In this document: positions 43,596-51,076 of the stretch, piece after piece
Layout of the letters: each line of letters opens with the position of its first letter
How positions within the stretch are numbered: the stretch's first letter is position 1
Origin: Pseudomonadota bacterium
GTDB taxonomy: Bacteria; Pseudomonadota; Gammaproteobacteria; Steroidobacterales; JBCBZW01
Direction of reading: 5' to 3'
NCBI GenBank assembly: GCA_039193195.1
Contig: JBCCWS010000024.1
Location: 20,535-84,534, forward strand
Length of the DNA: 64,000 nucleotides
Program-made: the position numbers and the translations under genes
The notes under the pieces: model-generated
Databases searched by the model: none
What the model saw: the letters and a program-made list of their open reading frames with translations, nothing else
What the model was told of the DNA's origin: nothing

Positions 43596-46502
43596 TCAGG
43601 GGAGCCAGGACCACATTTCGACTAGGAAAAACCGCACGATGGCTCGGGAGAAGGCCTCGATCACCGTCTTCTGCTCTCCCTGCACCTTGCCGAAACCCGT
43701 CATGCCCGTCTTGAGCAGGCCGTCCTCGTTCGGGATCACCGTGGTAACGATCACCACCTCACCCGCTTCTTCCTCCTCCACGGCCGTAGAGATATCCACG
43801 ATCTCACCCTCGAAGGTGCGATTCGGATACGAGTAGAACTTCACCAAGGTCGAGCCCCCTACGCCGATCTCAGAGACGTCGGACTGGGGGATCTTGAACT
43901 GGACGCGGACGGACTCGGCATTCTCGACCGTGGCGAAGAACTCGCCCTTATCTAGGAACCTGCCTTCCTTGTCCTCGAGATTCAGGGTGACCACTCGGCC
44001 ATCGAAGGGCATACGCAGTTCCGTACGTTCGAGCTGCCCCTGGTAGTAGGAGAGTTCTTCCCGCAGGCCGGAAAGACGTGCCTCCGCGGCCTCGATCTCC
44101 TTCGGGTGCGCAGGCGTACTCACACGAGTCAGGTTGGCCTCTTCCTCGGCGACCTGCGCCCGATCGACGTCGCGCTTCTTCACCGCCTCCTGATACTCGT
44201 CTTTGGAGACAAAGCCCTCATCGCTGAGTTTTTTGAGGCGATCCACCTCTTCTGCGCTGAATTGCAGCTGCACGCGCGCGGTCTCTAGCTCCTGGCGAGC
44301 CAGGCGCACGTCTTCCGGACGAGGTCGTGCGATCAACTCCTCGAGCACTGCTTGCTGCTCGGCAATGCTGGCATTGGTGGTCGATACCTTACGTTGTTCT
44401 TCGGCGTTAGTGATGCGGGCGATAATCTCTTCTGCAGCCACGTACTGACCGCCGCTCACGTACACTTCCTCGACAATGCCCGAGATCTCCGAATGCACGT
44501 CGCGCTGTTGCGACGGCATGATCCGCACAGGCCCGCCGGGCTGAATGTTGTAGGGCAGAACAGCGATCACGCCGAGCACGGCGATCAGTATCCAGCCTAC
44601 CAGCGGGTTGGACTTCGGCTTACTATCCGATCGCCCGCCGCCGCCGGCCGCTGCTGCGCCCGCCCCTGGTGCGCTGACAGCACCGGCACCGCCTGGCACT
44701 GCGCCGGGCGCGGCTCCGCCGCCCCCCATCATCGGGCCCGGCAGCGCGGGGACCCCGCCACCGCGACGCTGGGCGAGCGCCGAGCGAACGCGCTCAGCGC
44801 GCTGTTCCGCTTTCCACTCCTCAACACGCGCCTTCTGCTGGCGAATCTGCCCGCGAAGGTGCAGCACGATGTAGAGCATCAAGGCGAGGAAGATAGCGAC
44901 GCCCGTGCCCTGATACTCGGTCTCGAGCCATTGTGCCGCGATGAACAGCACGATCCCGATGACGATGAGTACGAAGAGCATGGAGCCCGCCGCGTAGGCA
45001 CGAAGGGCACGCTCGGAGTCAGGATCAGTCTCCTCGCCGGGGACCTTCTTACCGCGAATCTTCGCCATCAGCGCACGGTTGGCGCGCTTGCGCAGATCCG
45101 GAATCTGCAGAATCGCGGCCAGCACGTGATACCCGTCGTTGTTACGGGCGAGCGGGTTGGAGCTGAAGATCAAGGAGATCACGGAGACCACCGAGAGCAA
45201 GATAGCGCCGGTCGAGATCAACGTACCGTCGCCGCGCGTGCCCCACCAAGTCACTACCCCGATGCCGAAGAGCACGAGCCGCGCCAGGATCGGGCCACCG
45301 TAGAGCCACAGTATGTCCCGTCGCGTGAACCAGGAGATTCCACGTACGGCCGTGTAGAACCGCGGGATCAGCCCAAGGAACATCCGAATACCGAACTTGT
45401 AGGCTTCGCCGCCCAAGCCGGCGCCAATCACCCCGCGAGAGATCTCGGTAACTAGATTTACCGTCAGGAAGCTAAAGATCAGGCGCAGCACCAGGGGAAT
45501 GCCGCCGCGCTCGCGTGCCACATCCTGCGCGAATACGTCGTAGTTGCTGAGCACTGTCGCCAAACCGATGCCAGCGATCAGGGGCAGCAGCATGAAGATG
45601 ATCCGGAAGGGCATCAGCGTGGAGGCGATGAAACGGAACAGGCCCTGAGGGCGGAACAGCGTGAACGCTATACGTTTCTCGTCCGCCTCGAAGGCCGCCC
45701 AGGGACCATCGCCCTCCTTCGCAGCACCGGGCCCTAGGGGAATCTCGTAGGCGCCACCGTCGCCATCACCGGGCCCGCCGCCGCCACCGCCGAAGGCACC
45801 AGCCCGCGCGCCGCCGCCGAAGCGTCCGCCGCCCCCGAAGCCACCGCCCCCCTCTAGCGACGCGGCTCCCCCCATGCCACCCCGAGCACCGCGACCGCGG
45901 CCGCGGCGCCGGCCGCCCGGGCCGCCGCCGAGACCGAAGTCATCACCGAGCATGCCGGCCAGTTCGTCCTCGTCGAGGCCATCGCCTGAGACCTCGCTGC
46001 GGAGCATGGCTTCATAATCCGCCCCGCTCGCGTCGTCCGCCGATGCTATAGGCCGGGCTCGCCCGCGCGGGCCACCGGCGCCACCGCGACGACGCCCGCC
46101 CCGCTCTGCGCCAGCGCCGACGGGCACTACCGCATCGGGATCCATCTCGAGTGCCGGGCTGTCGGGGACGGTCTGACCATCGATCGTACGATCCACCCAG
46201 GCGCCGCCGTTTCGCAGCAAGCCCCACTCGTCCACCATGGCGATGAACAGACGCAGCTGCTCCGGCGTGATGCGCTGGCCGAAGCGCTGCTCGAACAGAT
46301 GGATCGTCATTTCCGCGCCGGAGCGCCCGTCCATACAGCGAAGAAGGAAGTAGTCTTCCTGACTAAACTCGAACAGCTCGCCGCTGGCGAGATCGGTGAC
46401 CAGGAACCCACCGCCGTCGGCGACGCGCGCCCGCGTTATCTGCAGGTCATCGCGCATCGACGGCCAGGGAGCGGCGGCCGTTTCTTTTTCTTGGTTTAGC
46501 AA
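43596..46502 (-). CDS. PqqD-like / inactive site-2-protease-like / HlyD-type adaptor fusion
   Basis: A 968-residue membrane protein. Residues 16-105 resemble a PqqD-type peptide-binding domain. Residues 125-255 are a Gly/Arg-rich linker. The middle, about 285-640, has several membrane helices laid out as in S2P/M50-HlyD fusions, but the HExxH zinc motif position reads VTEISRGV (T352, E353, R356), so protease activity is unlikely; NNDGYHVL, the equivalent of the LDG motif, is kept. The C-terminal third is an HlyD-type adaptor with lipoyl-like HSEISGIVEEVYVSGGQYV, a long coiled coil and a beta-barrel. It may export the cluster product. TTG start with GAGG upstream; ATG at 46457 possible. Confidence 0.75.
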   Translation of the reverse strand: MLNQEKETAAAPWPSMRDDLQITRARVADGGGFLVTDLASGELFEFSQEDYFLLRCMDGRSGAEMTIHLFEQRFGQRITPEQLRLFIAMVDEWGLLRNGGAWVDRTIDGQTVPDSPALEMDPDAVVPVGAGAERGGRRRGGAGGPRGRARPIASADDASGADYEAMLRSEVSGDGLDEDELAGMLGDDFGLGGGPGGRRRGRGRGARGGMGGAASLEGGGGFGGGGRFGGGARAGAFGGGGGGPGDGDGGAYEIPLGPGAAKEGDGPWAAFEADEKRIAFTLFRPQGLFRFIASTLMPFRIIFMLLPLIAGIGLATVLSNYDVFAQDVARERGGIPLVLRLIFSFLTVNLVTEISRGVIGAGLGGEAYKFGIRMFLGLIPRFYTAVRGISWFTRRDILWLYGGPILARLVLFGIGVVTWWGTRGDGTLISTGAILLSVVSVISLIFSSNPLARNNDGYHVLAAILQIPDLRKRANRALMAKIRGKKVPGEETDPDSERALRAYAAGSMLFVLIVIGIVLFIAAQWLETEYQGTGVAIFLALMLYIVLHLRGQIRQQKARVEEWKAEQRAERVRSALAQRRGGGVPALPGPMMGGGGAAPGAVPGGAGAVSAPGAGAAAAGGGGRSDSKPKSNPLVGWILIAVLGVIAVLPYNIQPGGPVRIMPSQQRDVHSEISGIVEEVYVSGGQYVAAEEIIARITNAEEQRKVSTTNASIAEQQAVLEELIARPRPEDVRLARQELETARVQLQFSAEEVDRLKKLSDEGFVSKDEYQEAVKKRDVDRAQVAEEEANLTRVSTPAHPKEIEAAEARLSGLREELSYYQGQLERTELRMPFDGRVVTLNLEDKEGRFLDKGEFFATVENAESVRVQFKIPQSDVSEIGVGGSTLVKFYSYPNRTFEGEIVDISTAVEEEEAGEVVIVTTVIPNEDGLLKTGMTGFGKVQGEQKTVIEAFSRAIVRFFLVEMWSWLP

Positions 46503-46805
46503 ACGCTGAGCCTCGAGCTTGGTCTGAGAGTGTCAGGGCGCAATCGCAGGCGCCGCCGATTGTTGTAATCCTGGTGGGCGGCTTGATGCCGCGAAGCAAC
46601 ATCCTGACGAGACAGGATGGAAAGTATCCCCTGTGATCGCTGCGACGCAAGGTCGCAGTTCCCGCTTCCGGCTTGGGCCGCGTTCTCAGGTATGCACGGC
46701 ATTCGATCCATCACATGGCTGGTGCTACCGTGGCTTATTCTGTTCACCCATTGTAAACGCTCGACCCGACGCCGACAGCGTTATGTCGACGGACCCGAGG
46801 GACGC
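46503..46805. other. Divergent intergenic region with inverted repeat
   Basis: About 300 bases between the HlyD-type fusion and the S41 protease. CATCCTG-ACGAGA-CAGGATG at 46600-46619 is a perfect 7 bp inverted repeat. An in-frame ORF extension of the protease starts within it but has atypical codons and no signal-peptide logic, so I treat it as leader. Confidence 0.45.
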
Positions 46806-48845
46806 ATGTTCTGCCGCACGCCCAGGCGCGCCCTGACCCACCTTGCACTGGTCGCTTTCGCCTCCGGTGCTTGGGTTTGCACGATCGCCGAGGACACCCC
46901 GAGAGTTGATCCGATCGCGGTCGATACGGTACGCGCGGTGGTGTCGCTGGCACGCGACAACCACTACCTTGGCGACCGCTTGGACGCTGCTGTCGTCAAG
47001 GAGCACTTGCGCCGGACCCGCGAGGCCTTTATCCGCCAACTCGACGCCCGGGGCGACCTGTTGCTGGAAGAGGACTTGGCGCTGCTCGACGATCAGGCCG
47101 TCGCCGAGGCCCTCGCCAGTGGTGATCTGCACGCTGTCCACGCACTTGCCGCTCGCCAGCGCGACCGCCTAGTGCAACGTGCCGCCTGGGTGCGTGAGCT
47201 GGGCAAGGAAGGCGCCGCCCGTCAGGAGCCTAAAGCGACCGCCGCTGAGCAAGCGCATCAACTTTGGACCGCCAGGCGAGCGCAGGAGCTCGCCTGGTTG
47301 CTCGCGAACGGTCAGTCTCCTGGACAGGCCGATGCGGTGGTGGTCGAACGCTACCGACGGCTCGCGGAGCGCGCCGCGGCACGCACACCGATGGAAGAAC
47401 TGGAACTGTTCCTCGATGCAATGCTCGCCGCCCTCGATCCCCATTCGGGCTACCGATCCCCCCCGCGCCGCGCGCGCGGGGGACGGCCCGCTCCACGCGA
47501 TCTGTTCGGCATTGGCGCCACCCTGGCCTTCGATGGCGACTACATCCAGCTACAACGGCTGCTCGGCGGCGGCGCGGCAGAACGAAGCGGCCTACTGAAC
47601 GCCGGGGACCGCATTCTCTCGGTCACGGACAGTGAAAACCCGGCCGCGACACTCGACGTCGTCGGCTGGGCGATAGAGGAAGTGGCGAACGTCATCCGCG
47701 GGCCTCGCGGCTCCGAGGTTACGCTCGAGGTGCTACCACGGGGGGCGGAGGAGTCCTCTTTGCCTGCCCGCGTCAGCCTGATGCGCGACCGTATCGTACT
47801 CGATCGCAGTCGCGTGTCGGCGGAACTTGTGAAGGTCGACGGAATGCCAATTGGCATCATTCGGGTGCCCGCTTTCTACGTAGACTATGCGGGGTTGGGT
47901 CGCGGGGAAACGAACTACGACAGTGCAGCCTCTGACGTGGCCAAAGCCCTCGTGCGCTTGCGGCGCGATGCCCCTTCCCTCGGTGCGATACTCCTCGACC
48001 TGCGCGGCAACGGTGGCGGCGCACTGATCGAAGCGGTACGCATGGTTGGCCTGTTCATCGATGAGGGGCCGGTGGTGCGCGTTCGACACGCTAATGGCGG
48101 CGTGGAGGTATTCGACGACGACCAGCCGGGACGGGCCTGGAAGGGCCCCTTGGCCGTGCTCGTCGACCGCTATGCAGCGTCCGCCTCGGAGATCGTCGCC
48201 GCCGCCCTCCAAGACTACGAGCGCGCCACTGTGATCGGCGAACTCACCTACGGCAAAGGTTCGGTCCAAGAGCCCTTCGACCTGCGCAACGCCGATGGCT
48301 TCGCCCAGGCCGTCGGCCGGGTGTCCCTCACCACCGCCAAGTTCTTTCGGGTTAACGGCGAGAGCACTCAGCTAAATGGCGTCACGCCCGATATCGCCTT
48401 GCCCGCCTCCCTGACCAACGGCCGCTACGGCGAGCGCTTCGAGTACTGGCCGATGTCCGCAGACCGCATCGCGGCGGCGAAGTATCAGGCGGAGACGCTG
48501 TCGGCCATGGCCTTACCCACGGACGAACTACCCCTACAGAGCACGGGCTTGTGGCAGACGCGCCCGGCCTACCTGCGTGCCTCTCAAGATGCCGAGCCAG
48601 TCGTGACCATCGACTCGCACGCCGCCGCTCGATCCCAGCGGAAGGCCTTTCGCGGTCGCTTGCTCGAGCGCCTCGGCGAAGACGGGCTGGATATGACGGC
48701 CCCGCTGCCAATTCTCTGGAGCACGCTGGTGCGCCAGGACGCACTGACCCTCTTAAGACGCTTGGTCGATGAGGACAACGCGGAGCCTGTCGCCTCCCAC
48801 CATTCGGCCGCACCGTCGGCCGTCGCCCCCCCTCAGCAGCAATGA
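46806..48845 (+). CDS. S41 carboxy-terminal processing protease (Tsp/Prc-like)
   Basis: A 679-residue periplasmic serine protease. A leader (LTHLALVAFASGAWVCTIA) is followed by the Prc-like N-terminal helical region, a PDZ domain beginning FGIGATLAF near 235, and the catalytic core with ILLDLRGNGGG, YAASASEIVAAAL (Ser near 461) and TYGKGSV (Lys near 484), the Ser-Lys dyad of this family. GAGGGAC precedes the ATG at 46806; an in-frame ATG at 46617 would add 63 residues. The stop overlaps the histidine kinase start (ATGA). Prc enzymes degrade or trim periplasmic and tagged proteins. Confidence 0.92.
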   Translation: MFCRTPRRALTHLALVAFASGAWVCTIAEDTPRVDPIAVDTVRAVVSLARDNHYLGDRLDAAVVKEHLRRTREAFIRQLDARGDLLLEEDLALLDDQAVAEALASGDLHAVHALAARQRDRLVQRAAWVRELGKEGAARQEPKATAAEQAHQLWTARRAQELAWLLANGQSPGQADAVVVERYRRLAERAAARTPMEELELFLDAMLAALDPHSGYRSPPRRARGGRPAPRDLFGIGATLAFDGDYIQLQRLLGGGAAERSGLLNAGDRILSVTDSENPAATLDVVGWAIEEVANVIRGPRGSEVTLEVLPRGAEESSLPARVSLMRDRIVLDRSRVSAELVKVDGMPIGIIRVPAFYVDYAGLGRGETNYDSAASDVAKALVRLRRDAPSLGAILLDLRGNGGGALIEAVRMVGLFIDEGPVVRVRHANGGVEVFDDDQPGRAWKGPLAVLVDRYAASASEIVAAALQDYERATVIGELTYGKGSVQEPFDLRNADGFAQAVGRVSLTTAKFFRVNGESTQLNGVTPDIALPASLTNGRYGERFEYWPMSADRIAAAKYQAETLSAMALPTDELPLQSTGLWQTRPAYLRASQDAEPVVTIDSHAAARSQRKAFRGRLLERLGEDGLDMTAPLPILWSTLVRQDALTLLRRLVDEDNAEPVASHHSAAPSAVAPPQQQ

Positions 48846-50257
48846 ACCTCGCCTTTCGCCTCAATCTGATGGTGGCCCTGGCGCTGCTCCTGCTCCTCGG
48901 TGGCGCCGTCAGCCTAATTCTGACGCAGGCGAGGGAATCGGTCGCCGAAGAGACCGACTCGGCCCTCACGCTGACCCTACAGCTCCTCGAGGCGCTGTCC
49001 GGCGCTGGGGCGGATCTAAGCGCTGAATCCCAGGCAGCTGCGCTGCCGAGCGACAACGCCGTGGTCTCAGCATTGATCGCCCGCGTGTCGCGCTTGCGTG
49101 ATGTGCGTCACGTGGACATCGGCCTGGTTCGAAACGATGGCATGCAGCCCTTTGTCCCTGCCGGCATGGGCATTGAGGGATCCGCGCCGCGCTGGTTTGC
49201 TCGCCTGGTCGAACCGGAGCCCGTCGAGTACCGCTACCAGCTCGCCCTTCAGGGTCGTCGCGTCGGTATCGCCCTGCGCCCACGCCCCGGCGATGAAGTC
49301 GATGAGGCATGGAAGGAGTCGCGGGCCACCTTCGCCCTACTGGTGAGCTTCGCCTTCCTCGTAATGCTACTTACGGGTTGGATGAGCCATCGCGCCCTAC
49401 GTCCCGTGGACAAGGTGCTACGCGCCCTAGATCGCCTCGAGCAAGGCGACTACTCCACTCGTGTACAGCGCTTCGACCTACCCGAGTTGCAGCGCATCTC
49501 AGACCGCCTGAACCACGTCGCCACCACGCTGTCCGAGCAGGCCGAGGAGAACCAGGAGCTGAGTCGCCAGGCGCTGGCCATCCAGGAGGCGGAGCGTCGC
49601 CACCTGGCCCAGGAGCTACACGACGAGCTCGGCCAGGCCATCTCCGCGATCAAAGCGCTGGCGGTCTCCACGCGCCAGCGCGCGGGCGATGCGACAGCGG
49701 TTACTGAGCGCACGTCTACAATATGCGATGTGAGCGATCAAATGTATTCGGTAGTGCGCCGCCTTATGAGCGAGCTTCGACCCGCTGCCCTCGATGATTT
49801 AGGGCTGCGCGCTTCCATCGAGAAGCTGGTGGAGGATTGGAGCGACAGACACCATGGCGCGATGACTCAGCTTACCATCAATGGGGAGCTGGCTGACTTG
49901 CACGAAGACGTAACGATCAAGATCTATCGCATCGTGCAGGAAGCGCTCACCAACGTGGCACGACATGCGGGCGCCACCAGGGTTGATGTGCATATCGCCA
50001 TCGATGAAAACGAACTGACCGTGCTCGTGGGCGACGACGGCGTCGGCATCACCCCCGCGACCTTACGCAAGGGCCTCGGGTTGGTGGGGATGCGCGAGCG
50101 AATAGAATCCCTCGGCGGCACGCTGACCTTGGATCGGCAACACGACGATGGGGGCACAATCGTCTACGCACGAATCCCCCATGGTGAATCGCTCACCCAC
50201 GAAGCAGAACCCGCGAGCCGCCGCTCGCCACTTATGCAGACCGTGACACCGGCATGA
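48842..50257 (+). CDS. Sensor histidine kinase, NarL/HisKA_3 type
   Basis: A 471-residue membrane kinase. Helix 1 (LMVALALLLLLGGAVSLIL) and helix 2 (FALLVSFAFLVMLLTGW) frame a periplasmic domain of about 130 residues. A HAMP-like linker follows (LRPVDKVLRALDRLEQGDYS), then the dimerisation helix with phospho-His near 260 in LAQELHDELGQ and an ATPase domain with GDDGVGI and KGLGLVGMRER. It overlaps both the S41 protease and the response regulator by ATGA junctions, so the three proteins are made together. The signal is unknown but envelope stress fits the protease partner. Confidence 0.93.
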   Translation: MNLAFRLNLMVALALLLLLGGAVSLILTQARESVAEETDSALTLTLQLLEALSGAGADLSAESQAAALPSDNAVVSALIARVSRLRDVRHVDIGLVRNDGMQPFVPAGMGIEGSAPRWFARLVEPEPVEYRYQLALQGRRVGIALRPRPGDEVDEAWKESRATFALLVSFAFLVMLLTGWMSHRALRPVDKVLRALDRLEQGDYSTRVQRFDLPELQRISDRLNHVATTLSEQAEENQELSRQALAIQEAERRHLAQELHDELGQAISAIKALAVSTRQRAGDATAVTERTSTICDVSDQMYSVVRRLMSELRPAALDDLGLRASIEKLVEDWSDRHHGAMTQLTINGELADLHEDVTIKIYRIVQEALTNVARHAGATRVDVHIAIDENELTVLVGDDGVGITPATLRKGLGLVGMRERIESLGGTLTLDRQHDDGGTIVYARIPHGESLTHEAEPASRRSPLMQTVTPA

Positions 50258-50928
50258 TGAACCCCCTACCGAAGACCGTGCGTGTGCTACTAGTCGATGA
50301 CCACGCGGTGGTGCGCGCGGGCTATCGCGTACTGCTGGCGGATGCGCCAGACATGGCCCTCATCGCGGAAGCGGACACAGGCGAGCTGGCCTGCCAACGC
50401 TACGTGGAGGAGCAACCGGACGTGGTGGTAATGGACGTATCGCTACCGGGGATCAGCGGCTTGGAAGCGGCGCGACGAATCCTCATGCGAGACGCGAAGG
50501 CTCGCATCATCGTGTTCTCGATGCACGAGGAATCCGCCTTCGTCCACCAGGCACTCAGCGTGGGCGTGAAGGGCTACGTGACCAAGGGAGGTGCTCCCGA
50601 GTTGCTCGTCGAAGCGGTCCGCCAGGTGGTCTGCGGAGGAAAATTCCTGGATCCGCGGCTCGGCGATATCACCCCGGCGAGCGACCAACGTGCGGCGATC
50701 GACGCCCTTTCGCCACGTGAGTTCAGCATTTTTCGCCTGCTGGCGGAAGGCCACGGCAACTCGGAGATCGGTCAGCGCTTGCGCCTGAGCGAAAAAACTG
50801 TCGCCAACTATGCCACGCAGATTCGCAAGAAACTCGGTGTACAGAACCGGACCGAGCTCGTTTATTTCGCGGTAAGTCAAGGGGTTGTGGACTCACCAGA
50901 GGTTCCGAATTCCACTGCCGTAGATTGA
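50254..50928 (+). CDS. LuxR/NarL-family response regulator
   Basis: A 224-residue regulator. The receiver domain has acidic DDH at 15-17, phospho-acceptor Asp61 in VVMDVSLPG and a Lys in VKGYVTKGG near 110. The C-terminal helix-turn-helix is seen as LSPREFSIFRLLAEGHGN then SEKTVANYATQIRKKLGV. It is the cognate regulator of the kinase at 48842 and begins within its stop. Target promoters are not visible; the TonB receptor downstream is a candidate. Confidence 0.94.
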   Translation: MMNPLPKTVRVLLVDDHAVVRAGYRVLLADAPDMALIAEADTGELACQRYVEEQPDVVVMDVSLPGISGLEAARRILMRDAKARIIVFSMHEESAFVHQALSVGVKGYVTKGGAPELLVEAVRQVVCGGKFLDPRLGDITPASDQRAAIDALSPREFSIFRLLAEGHGNSEIGQRLRLSEKTVANYATQIRKKLGVQNRTELVYFAVSQGVVDSPEVPNSTAVD

Positions 50929-51076
50929 CGCGTCGCAGCAGGATTTTTTCCCGACTCGTCCAGAGGGGAGCCTCCAGCAGGGGTAATAGCGCCTATCCTA
51001 TGCCACTGTTTTACCGAGTTTTAGTTCAGGAGTTTGGGGCTCCGACAACGACTTGGCGATGACCTTGAGGGTAGGA

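Noticed and set aside
44352..45455. A 367-codon plus-strand ORF
   Set aside because: It lies entirely antisense to the HlyD-type fusion and its translation is low-complexity Arg/His-rich text with no domain; the minus strand has clear domains.
43596..46502. Active M50 site-2 protease
   Set aside because: The HExxH motif is replaced by TEISR at the expected place and I see no other zinc motif in the core.
46617..46805. Long N-terminal extension of the S41 protease
   Set aside because: It would place a hydrophobic segment and a Lys/Arg-rich region before a second, better leader, and the ATG at 46806 has a good ribosome-binding site.
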